Origin: Chloroflexota bacterium
GTDB lineage: Bacteria; Chloroflexota; Dehalococcoidia; Plut-88900
Direction of reading: 5' to 3'
DNA: 17,780 nt
Assembly: GCA_022566235.1 (NCBI GenBank)
Contig: JADFJI010000006.1
Span: 1-17,780, forward strand
The position numbers and the translations under genes were made by a program. Numbering within the stretch: position 1 is the first letter of the stretch; each line of letters opens with the position of its first letter. Shown here piece after piece: positions 6,877 to 13,926 of this stretch. The notes under the pieces are model-generated. The model was given only the letters and a program-made list of their open reading frames with translations, made no database searches and was not told where the DNA came from.

Positions 6877-8823
6877 TCAGGGATGGCAGTGGCCGTTGTG
6901 ATGGCTTGGAGGCGGCACGTCTAGGGCCGGATTCTGGTCGAAGAAGCCCACGGGTTTCAAGCTGAACCCGGTGTACATCACCGGCATCACCGGCCAGTCC
7001 TCGGGGCGCGGGACGTGGTGGTGTCCAAAGGTGTACCAGACAACTATGTCGGTGTTCTCGATGCTTCGATTGGCCTTGGTGTAGGCCGGAAGCCCATCGC
7101 CCCCGGGGTGCTGGTTGGGGTATCGCCCCGCGGCGTTGTTTTCATCTGGGTGATAAGGCGTCACCCACAGGTGCTTGGCCATGAACCCGGCCCGCTTGGA
7201 GACGGCGGCCTCGGGATGAGCGAAGGGCAGCACGTTCTCGCCGGGGACCAGATTGTAGGCCACCTCCTGCCCAAGATAGTTTCGCATCGAGGGGTTGGTG
7301 ATGAGCCAGCTTCGCCCACTGAACGGATTGACGACCCGCTGGGCCTCGGATTCCGTGGCAAGCAGGGTCTTTTTAGCGAAAAAGGCGTTGCCTTGCGGGT
7401 TGCCGGGGCCCCTGGGCTCCGACTCCGTGTTCACCTCGTACACCGAGTTGTTCTGGCCATCGATGGACATATCCATGCGCACGTTGAAGAAATGCTGGTG
7501 AATGTGGGCGTTTAGCTGGGGAGCTATGAGGGTCCCGTGCTTGGGCACCTCCCCCGCCTGTACGGCGGCGTTGTTCACTATCCCAGTCAGCTTCACCTGG
7601 TATTCGATAGTGCCGTCCTGATAGAAGTACCAGAAGAAGCCGTATTCATAGTTGCCGACGGTGGCTATGAAGGAGATCACCAGCCGGCGGGACCGGCGCA
7701 CCTCGGCCTGGCCCGTCCGCCAGTCCACGTGCTTCCAGAGGATTCCGAAGTCTTCTTCGTGCAGACAGATCGCGTTAGGGATGGTCATGACCCCGCCCCG
7801 ACTGTCGTTCATGACCGCATCGAAGTAGTAGATCTCGCCGAGACAATCGCACCCGAGGGACAGGGAGTTGGTCAGGGTCCCGATGCCATACTCGCCCACA
7901 TCGAAGGCGTTCTTGCGGAAGTGGGCCTCGCCGGGATCGCCGTAGGGCACCACCATCTCCGAGAGGGCAGCCCGGTAGAGGATGGGACGCTGGCGCCCCT
8001 TGTCCAGGTAGCTCACGTTATGTAAAATCAGCCCTTCTCGAGGAGTGAATCCTACCCTCAGTTCCCATTTCTGCCAGGAAACTCGCCGCCCATCCACCTG
8101 GAAGCTGGGGCCCTCGGGCTGGGTGATCTCCAGGGGTTTGAGGTCGGTGCGGAACTCCCGGACGAACTCGGCGGCGTAGTTCCCCGAGTTCGGTGGCAGG
8201 GGGACAACCCCGTGGTCCTCCACCCTCAAGACTTCCATCCTGTTGAGATCTACCACGGGTATGACCCCTTCGATGGGGCGTGCGTATCCGTTGTCGGTGG
8301 GGCTGGACCTGAGCCAGCATCGTGCGAAAGAGAGCCTCAGCCCCTCCTCCCCCTTTATACCAAAGTTCCCAGCGGACCAGGGATCGACCATCACCAGGTC
8401 TATGTCCGTGATCCCCCTCTTCCGCAGGGCTTCTCTAAATGCCGGGTCGCGTTTCACCGCCTCTTCACACTCGTAGAACTCATCCAGCATGATCTTCGGC
8501 TGGACTCCCGGGATGTGCTCCCAGGACTTGACGGTGCTGCCGGTGATGGAAACCACGGCCTCGTAGACTGATCCGGTGTCGTTGTCCAGGAGGGCTATGA
8601 AGGCCTCTCTCTGAATCGGGTCTCCGTCTTTATAGCGGAGCACCTGGGCTTTAGGCGGTTCGTTCAGGACCACGGTCTCGAACCGGACCCGTTTCCCCAG
8701 GCTCCGGTCCGCCCGTAGAATTTCGACCGCATCCTCGATCTCGTCCGGGGTCAGGGGGTCAAGAGGGTGCTGGACAGTTATTGGGCTAACCTGGGTATGG
8801 ACTTCCCTGCGAGCAGTAGCCAT
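6877..8823 (-). CDS. Copper-containing primary amine oxidase (TPQ-dependent)
   Basis: This 648-aa protein lines up from memory with Arthrobacter globiformis phenylethylamine oxidase along its length. It would oxidise a primary amine to the aldehyde, releasing ammonia and hydrogen peroxide. The TPQ precursor is Y392 in VGN-Y-EYGFF. The catalytic base is D308 in NAFDVGEYGIG, 84 residues before it as in the Arthrobacter enzyme. The copper ligands are H442 and H444 (HIHQHFF) and H603 (TFGHHHVPRPEDWP), with the family spacing of 159. The residue two before the base, a Tyr gate in the Arthrobacter enzyme, is Ala306 here, suggesting a different or roomier substrate channel. There is no signal peptide. 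The C-terminus is His-rich (SHHNGHCHP). The start has GGGAGG upstream. It is the middle gene of the cupin, oxidase, acylase operon. Confidence 0.95.
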   Translation of the reverse strand: MATARREVHTQVSPITVQHPLDPLTPDEIEDAVEILRADRSLGKRVRFETVVLNEPPKAQVLRYKDGDPIQREAFIALLDNDTGSVYEAVVSITGSTVKSWEHIPGVQPKIMLDEFYECEEAVKRDPAFREALRKRGITDIDLVMVDPWSAGNFGIKGEEGLRLSFARCWLRSSPTDNGYARPIEGVIPVVDLNRMEVLRVEDHGVVPLPPNSGNYAAEFVREFRTDLKPLEITQPEGPSFQVDGRRVSWQKWELRVGFTPREGLILHNVSYLDKGRQRPILYRAALSEMVVPYGDPGEAHFRKNAFDVGEYGIGTLTNSLSLGCDCLGEIYYFDAVMNDSRGGVMTIPNAICLHEEDFGILWKHVDWRTGQAEVRRSRRLVISFIATVGNYEYGFFWYFYQDGTIEYQVKLTGIVNNAAVQAGEVPKHGTLIAPQLNAHIHQHFFNVRMDMSIDGQNNSVYEVNTESEPRGPGNPQGNAFFAKKTLLATESEAQRVVNPFSGRSWLITNPSMRNYLGQEVAYNLVPGENVLPFAHPEAAVSKRAGFMAKHLWVTPYHPDENNAAGRYPNQHPGGDGLPAYTKANRSIENTDIVVWYTFGHHHVPRPEDWPVMPVMYTGFSLKPVGFFDQNPALDVPPPSHHNGHCHP

Positions 8824-8883
8824 GGCAACCTCCCACCGCCGGTGATTATGATCGATGCCTCAGTATATAGGGCGTTAGCCTTG

Positions 8884-9300
8884 TTAAATACACCTTATCT
8901 CAGGCTCCGTCAGTTCAGCCAGGACACCTACTTGGTCTCCCCACCAGAAGATAACGGCTTCTACCGGGTCATCACCTATATTCCGCATGCTGTGCGGCAG
9001 GTTCGGGGGCGTATAGACCACAGTTCCAGGCTCCGCTATGAAGGTCTCATCACCCCAGGTGCATTCTGCTCTTCCCTTTAAGAAGTAGTAGATTTCCGGG
9101 GCCGGATGAGAATGGGTAGGATAGGTGGCGCCGGGGTCGAGCGCCGAAACCACCAGGCTTACGCCTTTGACCACAACTGGTGCTTTGTTGCCTATTAGCC
9201 TCTTGAGGCGGTAAACGTCCATTAGCGACGCTGGATAGTTTGAGTACTCTGTGGGCCATTCAACCTGCCCGGACTTAACATGCTGGGGGGTTTGCTGCAT
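8884..9300 (-). CDS. Small single-domain cupin protein
   Basis: This 138-aa protein has the two cupin motifs: GATYPTHSHPAPEIYYFLKG (about 73-92; metal ligands His, His and Glu) and, later, PPNLPHSMRNIG with the last His ligand. It therefore probably binds one metal ion in a beta-barrel of the Cupin_2 type. Such proteins act as dioxygenases, isomerases or simple binding/sensing proteins, and the sequence does not decide between these. It is the first gene of a three-gene - strand operon, 60 bp before the amine oxidase, so a role in handling the amine or aldehyde, or in sensing it, is a fair inference. A GGAAGGG site precedes the ATG. Upstream lie the 21-bp-period repeats at 9335-9371. Confidence 0.85.
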   Translation of the reverse strand: MQQTPQHVKSGQVEWPTEYSNYPASLMDVYRLKRLIGNKAPVVVKGVSLVVSALDPGATYPTHSHPAPEIYYFLKGRAECTWGDETFIAEPGTVVYTPPNLPHSMRNIGDDPVEAVIFWWGDQVGVLAELTEPEIRCI

Positions 9301-9334
9301 CGATTCCCTTCCTTGGGTGGCCGTTTCGTCAGCT

Positions 9335-9371
9335 TGAAGTACTATATTGTAGCCCTGAAGTACTATATTGT
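9335..9371. repeat. Two direct copies of a 16-bp sequence upstream of the cupin operon
   Basis: TGAAGTACTATATTGT occurs at 9335-9350 and again at 9356-9371, perfectly, with a 21-bp period (two DNA turns). It lies 35-71 bp before the cupin ATG, within the expected promoter region on the - strand. Each copy has an AGTACT palindrome core and, on the - strand, -10-like words (TACAAT, TATAGT). Two same-face sites suggest an operator for a regulator of the operon; this is inference. Confidence 0.6.
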
Positions 9372-9474
9372 TGCAATGTTACAGGTTTTCGTTGGCACAG
9401 CCTCCTGGACCACAAGTCTCTCGTATGATGCAATTTAACTCAATCTACAGAACTCACCTAGGTTTAGGGGACAC

Positions 9475-9540
9475 CTTTCGATAGATTCAGGGCAGGTCCT
9501 CAAGCCCCCGCATGGTTCGACACGCTCACCACGAACGGTG
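9475..9540. repeat. Probable dispersed REP-like intergenic element
   Basis: The segment contains CTTTCGATAGATTCAGGGCA and then GGTTCGACACGCTCACCACG followed by AACGG. The second has inverted ends TTCG...CGAA around a CTCA core. Sequences of the form TTCGAcannCTCAnnnCGAA are frequent dispersed intergenic repeats in several bacterial groups (recollection, not a search). Only degenerate copies are visible here. Confidence 0.35.
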
Positions 9541-9628
9541 CACCCGCCCCTCTCACTCCCCTTTTCGAGAACCTTATTAAACAGCCTCGCTATAGGCCAC
9601 TCTACCGGGAACGGACTGATGCGGGCTT

Positions 9629-9644
9629 GTCCCGAGCTCGGGAC
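9629..9644. repeat. 16-bp perfect palindrome downstream of the GGDEF gene
   Basis: GTCCCGAGCTCGGGAC is its own reverse complement. It lies about 50 bp beyond the GGDEF stop on that gene's transcript and could fold into a stable hairpin, so it may work as a terminator or be a repeat unit. A near copy (GTCCCGAG-TAT-CGGGAC) occurs inside rnpB at 10574-10590. Confidence 0.5.
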
Positions 9645-9694
9645 TTGGGGTCAACTGGTCTGCAACCAGCAGGTCATCCCTTCGACGGACTCCC

Positions 9695-10396
9695 TCAAGC
9701 AGGCCGGTGCCCCGTTACCTCTATCCTATTCCCGTTCCAACTCTTGGCCTTGTACATCATCCGGTCCGCCATAGCCAGGAGGGTCTGACCATGATACTCG
9801 TCCTGGGCGCTAGACGCGATTCCAATGCTGAGGCTGAAGGTAATCCCCTCCATCGACCCGCACACCTCTGCCGGTCCGGGGCTCAGATTCCTCAGCAGAC
9901 GCTGCGCCGCGCATCTTGCTCCCGCCTCATCGGTCCCCGGCAGCAGGACTGCAAATTCGTCTCCACCCAGGCGAGCGGCCACATCCGGGGCCCGCATGGT
10001 AGCGTGCAATGTCATCGAGACCCGGCGCAGGACCCAGTCCCCGGCAGCATGACCCCAGCGGTCGTTTATCCCCTTCAGGTCATCCACATCGAGCACGATT
10101 ACCGAGCAGGGATGCCTATAACGGGCGGACCGGGCCCACTGGCCTGCGGCCAGGCGTTCCTCTAGGTAGCGCTTGTTGCGCAGCCCGGTCATCGGGTCCC
10201 GGGTGAGTTGGTCTCGGAGCAGGACCAGCTTTCCTTCGAGCCGGCATATCTTCTTCTGCAGCGACAGAGCTAGCTTGGCCAGGAGTGCCTCTGAGTCGCC
10301 CGCGGTACCGTTCTCCCACAAAGCCCCCAGTGTCCCCGTCCCTCCCACATGGAGAGGACCGATGGTATCGACCAGCTGGTTTACGCTCATGATCAT
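9695..10396 (-). CDS. Soluble GGDEF-domain diguanylate cyclase
   Basis: This 233-aa protein would make cyclic di-GMP from two GTP. The catalytic domain starts at DPMTGLRNKRYLEERL (67-82), continues with VIVLDVDDLKGIND (the metal-site region), and has the intact signature GGDEF at 144-148. The inhibitory I-site RxxD is present as R135-A-P-D138, five residues before GGDEF, so product inhibition is expected. The N-terminal 60 residues contain no recognisable sensor domain or membrane segment, only a helical stretch (about 36-65, LLAKLALSLQKKICRLEGKL) that could form the dimerising coiled coil. Two ATGs compete; the one at 10390 (residue 3) is better spaced from AGGG than the one at 10396. It lies about 80 bp past the rnpB terminator on the same strand. 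Confidence 0.9.
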   Translation of the reverse strand: MIMSVNQLVDTIGPLHVGGTGTLGALWENGTAGDSEALLAKLALSLQKKICRLEGKLVLLRDQLTRDPMTGLRNKRYLEERLAAGQWARSARYRHPCSVIVLDVDDLKGINDRWGHAAGDWVLRRVSMTLHATMRAPDVAARLGGDEFAVLLPGTDEAGARCAAQRLLRNLSPGPAEVCGSMEGITFSLSIGIASSAQDEYHGQTLLAMADRMMYKAKSWNGNRIEVTGHRPA

Positions 10397-10480
10397 TCAC
10401 CCTTTCCCCTACCCAGGATACTGGGAACACGCCCTTTGCCGAAGTCTAGCGGACGCGGCGAATGTTTTTCGTTAGAGAGA

Positions 10481-10508
10481 GGAGGCGACGGAATCGACCA
10501 TCGCCTCC
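10481..10508 (-). terminator. Stem-loop terminator of rnpB
   Basis: GGAGGCGA pairs perfectly with TCGCCTCC across a 12-nt loop that can pair further. On the - strand it is followed by the pyrimidine stretch TCTCTCT. It begins about 8 nt past the 3' end of the RNase P RNA, where an rnpB terminator is expected. Confidence 0.65.
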
Positions 10509-10515
10509 CTGGGGC

Positions 10516-10959
10516 AAGGAGACCTGTAAGCCGAGTTCTGTACCACCTGGATGAACAGTTTACACCCCGATTGGTCCCGAGTATCGGGACTGGTCGGGGC
10601 TTCATCCTGCACCTCCAGAGGGCGGTGGCCATCTATCTAGGCCCCGTGTTGCCAGGGGGCTCAAGCGGCCAACCCGAGGACGGCCCGGGCATCCATAGTC
10701 CTCCTATTTGGCCTTGCTCCGGATGGGGTTTGCCCAGCTACCCGGTCTCCCGGATACTGGTGAGCTCTTACCTCGCCATTTCACCCTTACCCCGAGAAGC
10801 CGAGTTGCCTCGACGAATCAGGGCGGTATGTTTCTGTGGCACTTTCCGTAGGGTTGCCCCTCCTGGGAGTTACCCAGCATCCTGCCCGGTGGAGCTCGGA
10901 CTTTCCTCCCCGGTGAATCGACCGTAGCCGATTAACCGCGGCGGCCACCCGGTCTCCTT
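10516..10959 (-). ncRNA. rnpB: RNase P RNA (catalytic subunit of RNase P), type A-like
   Basis: Read on the - strand, the two ends form the P1 helix: AAGGAGACC at the 5' end pairs with GGTCTCCTT at the 3' end, 9 bp, which fixes the limits. Conserved blocks follow in order: GAGGAAAGTCCGAGCTCC, then GAGGTAAGAGCTCACCAG, then CCTAGATAGATGGCC, and the 3' block ACAGAACTCGGCTTACAGG. The length, about 444 nt, is normal to slightly long. The RNA cleaves the 5' leader from pre-tRNAs together with the RnpA protein, which is not encoded in this window. One near-3' arm (P19-like position, 10564-10599) is an unusually regular nested inverted repeat: CCCCGA-n3-GTCCCGA-n3-TCGGGAC-n3-TCGGGG. It lies directly downstream of the RNase HI gene, with its own -10 element. 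Confidence 0.95.
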
Positions 10960-10966
10960 ACATCCT

Positions 10967-10972
10967 TTTATA
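10967..10972 (-). promoter_or_regulatory. -10 element of the rnpB promoter
   Basis: TATAAA on the - strand ends 7 nt before the P1 helix begins, the spacing expected for a start at about 10960. The -35 region falls over the last codons of the RNase HI gene and is a poor match. Read-through from the RNase HI transcript is also possible. Confidence 0.5.
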
Positions 10973-10997
10973 GCCTAGTCCATGCTGGGATGCTCAG

Positions 10998-11408
10998 TCA
11001 AATGCCGGGCCGGTCCAGGGCCTTATTGCAGAGGGCATCGGCCAGGCGGTTCTGCGAGCGAGGAACGTGCCTGATGGAATATCCTTCGAACCCTTTCAGC
11101 AACCCTTGCGCCTCCTTGAGGAGGACTTTCAGCTCCGGCTTCTTTGTCCGATACGCCCCCGTAATCTGACGGACAATCAACTCCGAGTCCAGTCTAATCT
11201 CCAGGGACCGGACTCCCAGGTCCCGGGCTGCGGCAAGGGTGGCGATGAGGGCCTTGTACTCGGCCACGTTGTTGGTGGCATCACCTATTCGCTGGCTTAT
11301 CTCCTTGATAACATGGCCTGACTCATCCAGGACCACTCCTCCGATGGCCGCAGGGCCCGGGTTGCGACGGGAAGCCCCATCGGCATATATGATCGCCTTG
11401 TCAGTCAT
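10998..11408 (-). CDS. Ribonuclease HI family protein
   Basis: This 136-aa protein (from the ATG at 11408) has the RNase H fold and cleaves RNA in RNA:DNA hybrids. The catalytic carboxylates are visible: D10 in YADGASRRNPGPAA, E50 in NNVAEYKALI, D74 in RLDSELIVRQ and D124 in NRLADALCNKALD. The preceding H114 (RHVPRSQNRL) lies in the flexible histidine loop. The compact form with DGASRxNPGPAAIGGV belongs to the RnhA-like group common in Actinobacteria and Chloroflexota. An upstream ATG at 11459 would add 17 residues that do not look like family sequence. Its AGGGAG sits too close, but the 11408 start also lacks a good ribosome site, so the start is not certain. It follows the zinc-ribbon gene closely (same operon) and precedes rnpB. 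Confidence 0.92.
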   Translation of the reverse strand: MTDKAIIYADGASRRNPGPAAIGGVVLDESGHVIKEISQRIGDATNNVAEYKALIATLAAARDLGVRSLEIRLDSELIVRQITGAYRTKKPELKVLLKEAQGLLKGFEGYSIRHVPRSQNRLADALCNKALDRPGI

Positions 11409-11489
11409 GCGCCCAGCGCCCCATGCCTGATGTCCCTGGCCTGTGGGATCGAGTGCCATCGCTCCCTAGCAACCCATCCTTTTCCAGTT

Positions 11490-12191
11490 CTATGTCGTGA
11501 ATAGTATCTTTCCGCAGCTGGCACACTGGACTACATCCCGTCCTGCCCTGGCTTTTTGAATGGCGCCCGATGGTAATGATATACGGCATCCCTGACACAT
11601 CCCTCTTTCGATGGTAGCCACGGCGACACCGCCTCTCGATGAACGCAAAGACTCATACAGCCTCATCACGGCGACATCTAAGGAGGAAGCGGTTTCTTGT
11701 CTCCGCGCACTGATCTTGGACACCTCAGACTCCAACTTGTCCTTGTCATTGGACAGCTTATGTACCTCTTCTTCCCTTTGTTCCTCCAGCGTTGCCAGCC
11801 CTCGCCGGTCTTCACCCACCGTCTGCTCTGTCTTCTCAACCGATTCCATGAGGAGCAGTGAAGAGTCCTCGGCCTTATCCAGCCTCCCTTTCAACATTTT
11901 GGTCTCGTACTCCAGGGCCTCTAGCTCCCTGGGGTTGGTCACGGCTCCGCTGTAGGCCTTTTTCTCCAGCGGGCCCAGCCTAGACCGGATGTCGCTGATG
12001 AGGGCATCGGCCTCCCGTTGCTGCCGCTGCAGATCGGACAGTCCGCTCTCATGAGCCTGGGTTAGCTCCCTGGCCCGGTTCAGGGCGTCCTCGTCCTCCA
12101 GCCGACGTTCGATTTCGGCCAACGCCGCTTCCTTATCGGCTATCTCCTCATCTAATAAGGAAAGCTCGTAAATTCTCCTGGTGCTGGTCAT
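11490..12191 (-). CDS. C4-type zinc-ribbon coiled-coil protein (DUF164/CT398-like)
   Basis: This 233-aa protein has a long coiled coil (about residues 5-190, rich in E, L, R, K and Q, with heptad-like spacing) containing the conserved loop KKAYSGAVTNPRELEALEYE. It ends in a four-Cys zinc ribbon: C199-QG-C202 and C223-AS-C226, in GMCQGCRISLP and VVQCASCGKIL. This is the layout of the DUF164 (zf-RING_7) family, known structurally from Chlamydia CT398; its molecular role is not settled. An upstream ATG at 12269 would lie beyond the likely transcription start (promoter at 12268-12296), and the ATG at 12191 has CGGAG about 7 nt before it, so I use the shorter form. The pairing with RNase HI recurs in Actinobacteria and Chloroflexota (recollection). 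Confidence 0.88.
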   Translation of the reverse strand: MTSTRRIYELSLLDEEIADKEAALAEIERRLEDEDALNRARELTQAHESGLSDLQRQQREADALISDIRSRLGPLEKKAYSGAVTNPRELEALEYETKMLKGRLDKAEDSSLLLMESVEKTEQTVGEDRRGLATLEEQREEEVHKLSNDKDKLESEVSKISARRQETASSLDVAVMRLYESLRSSRGGVAVATIERGMCQGCRISLPSGAIQKARAGRDVVQCASCGKILFTT

Positions 12192-12267
12192 CACAAGCTC
12201 CGTTGGTCTGGGCTGCGACCTGGTAGGAAGATATAGGAACGGAACAGAGAAATTGAGGTGCCAGGAC

Positions 12268-12296
12268 ATTTTATGGGGGACTCAATTTGGTGTCAA
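12268..12296 (-). promoter_or_regulatory. Consensus-like promoter for the zinc-ribbon/RNase HI operon
   Basis: On the - strand, a perfect TTGACA (12291-12296) and TAAAAT (12268-12273) stand 17 bp apart. The start would be near 12261, giving a leader of about 70 nt. It is the strongest promoter match in the window. Confidence 0.75.
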
Positions 12297-12370
12297 CATA
12301 TCCATTCTCCGGCCAGAATCCCTCGGGCTGCTTACACACTGTTTTCCTGTTTGATCGGCCCATTAAGCAT

Positions 12371-12400
12371 TTATTGGGCGATATAACACTGTGTTAGAAT
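12371..12400 (+). promoter_or_regulatory. Probable extended -10 promoter of the S41 protease gene
   Basis: TG-T-TAGAAT (12392-12400) is an extended -10. A weak -35 (TTATTG, 12371-12376) lies 18 bp before it. The start would be near 12407, about 30 nt before the ATG at 12438. Confidence 0.45.
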
Positions 12401-12437
12401 ATATTAATACTTTTGGAATCGATCGAGAGGGTCGAAG

Positions 12438-13913
12438 ATGACTCCCCTGAAACAATTCACCATCGGAAAGTTGGTCCTAATTGCGTTGATAGTGGGTGTT
12501 GCCTGCGGCACGACTCAAGCCGTCACCACCTCCGACCCCAGCCCCACCTCTACTTCGTCTCCTACCTCAGGCTCAACGTCAGCCCCCTCCCTGACTTCTA
12601 CACCAGCCCCAACGCCTGTGTCCAGTGTTAAGCTTCCCGACGACGCTCGGTCCCTGTTCGAGGCCTGGCGTATTATCATGGAGGACTTCGTCGAAATCGA
12701 GGATCTCGACCCCCGGGTTCTCAGCGACGGCGCCATTTTCGGACTGCTCGAGGTGCTGGGGGACACCACTATCTCCATTTCCCAGGCCCGGGATTTCTCC
12801 TTTGAGTTGAAGAATGTTGATGGCTATTTCAATGTAGATGGAGGTGATGAGCTAAGAGAGGTGTATGAGGTGTGGGCCTACGCCTATACCAACAAACCGG
12901 ACTCTGACATCGAATCCTTTGATCTTAACGAGGCGGCCATCGATGGAATGATAGCCGCCCTGGCGGACCCGTATACTGCTTTTCTCAGTCCCGACGATAT
13001 CAGGCTTGAGCAGGAAGACCTTCAAGGCTCCTTCGATGGCATCGGGGCCTTCGTAAGCATCAACGATGAAGGGTACGTGGTAGTGGTGGCGCCCATGGAA
13101 AACACCCCCGCCGAGGCCGCCGGAATATTGGCCGGTGATACCATCCTTGAGGTTAATGGCGAGGCCACCAACTCCATGTCTCTACGGGAGTCGATCCTGA
13201 GAATCCGGGGGCCGAGGGGCACCGATGTTGAGTTACTGGTAAAACATCTCCTCGACGATGTGACCGTGCTTATAACCATCACCCGCGGTGATATACCCGT
13301 GCCCAGCGTCAGGGTCAATATGGTTACCGATGAAATAGCTAGAATACGCATCGATCAGTTCACCAGACGGACTCCCGGCGAGACCGAGCAGGCGATTCTG
13401 GAGGCCAGAGATCTGGGGGCCAAGGCCCTTATCCTGGATGTGCGCCAGAATCCGGGGGGCCTTTTGCGGGAGACCGTCCAGGTTGCCGACCAGTTCCTCA
13501 GCGGAGGCCTGGTCCTGTTCGAAGAAGATGGCGATGGACGCCGTACCGACTGGCCGGCCCAACGTGGAGGAGTGGATCTCGAAATACCCCTCGTAGTCCT
13601 GGTTGACCAGTTCAGCGCAAGCGGAGCGGAGGTGCTGGCGGGGGCACTGCAGGACCGGAACCGGGCCACGTTGATCGGGACCCAGACCTTCGGCAAGGGA
13701 AGCGTGACCCATCTCCGGGGCCTCTCCGACGGTTCGGGCCTGTACATCACCTTCGCCCGGTGGTTCACTCCCCTCGGTCAGCTTATTGAAGGAGAGGGGA
13801 TCACCCCCGACATCGAGGTCCTCTTCACAGAGGCCGATGACGCAGCTCAGAGGGACCCTCAGCTCGAGGCGGCCATCGAGCACCTGGAAGCCATCATAGG
13901 CAGCGACACTTAA
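12438..13913 (+). CDS. S41-family C-terminal processing peptidase with PDZ domain
   Basis: This 491-aa exported serine protease begins with a basic start, a hydrophobic segment (11-22) and C23, a possible but non-canonical lipobox (GVAC, Gly at -3). A Ser/Thr/Pro-rich linker (about 30-63) would lift the enzyme off the membrane. A helical region with LNEAAIDGMIAALADPYTAF (163-182) precedes the PDZ domain (about 195-285, APMENTPAEAAGILAGDTIL). The S41 core has RQNPGGLL (336-343), S395 in SASGAEVL and K420 in TFGKGSV, 25 residues apart as in E. coli Prc. The residue four after the Lys, Gln in Prc and CtpB, is Thr424 here. Segment 95-118 looks like a second, decayed copy of 168-185. The GAGGG ribosome site is well placed. 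Expected role: cell-envelope protein quality control. Confidence 0.9.
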   Translation: MTPLKQFTIGKLVLIALIVGVACGTTQAVTTSDPSPTSTSSPTSGSTSAPSLTSTPAPTPVSSVKLPDDARSLFEAWRIIMEDFVEIEDLDPRVLSDGAIFGLLEVLGDTTISISQARDFSFELKNVDGYFNVDGGDELREVYEVWAYAYTNKPDSDIESFDLNEAAIDGMIAALADPYTAFLSPDDIRLEQEDLQGSFDGIGAFVSINDEGYVVVVAPMENTPAEAAGILAGDTILEVNGEATNSMSLRESILRIRGPRGTDVELLVKHLLDDVTVLITITRGDIPVPSVRVNMVTDEIARIRIDQFTRRTPGETEQAILEARDLGAKALILDVRQNPGGLLRETVQVADQFLSGGLVLFEEDGDGRRTDWPAQRGGVDLEIPLVVLVDQFSASGAEVLAGALQDRNRATLIGTQTFGKGSVTHLRGLSDGSGLYITFARWFTPLGQLIEGEGITPDIEVLFTEADDAAQRDPQLEAAIEHLEAIIGSDT

Positions 13914-13926
13914 GAAGACCATATCC

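Larger units (their letters stand above)
9301..9694. other. 394-bp intergenic region between cupin and GGDEF genes
   Basis: I find no convincing gene here. From left to right it holds the cupin promoter region with its two 16-bp repeats, an AT-rich stretch, a repeat-like element (9475-9540), a 16-bp perfect palindrome (9629-9644) and a short hairpin CTGGT/ACCAG (9655-9669). The last two lie just downstream of the GGDEF stop codon and could end that transcript. Confidence 0.6.

Noticed and set aside
4996..6924. Long + strand frames opposite the acylase gene (4996-5790, 6244-6924)
   Set aside because: They lie wholly or mostly antisense to a well-supported Ntn hydrolase, have no motifs, and arise from GC-biased codon use.
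9334..9372. A short CRISPR-like array from the 16-bp repeats
   Set aside because: There are only two units, with a 5-bp spacer and no cas genes; the position fits an operator.
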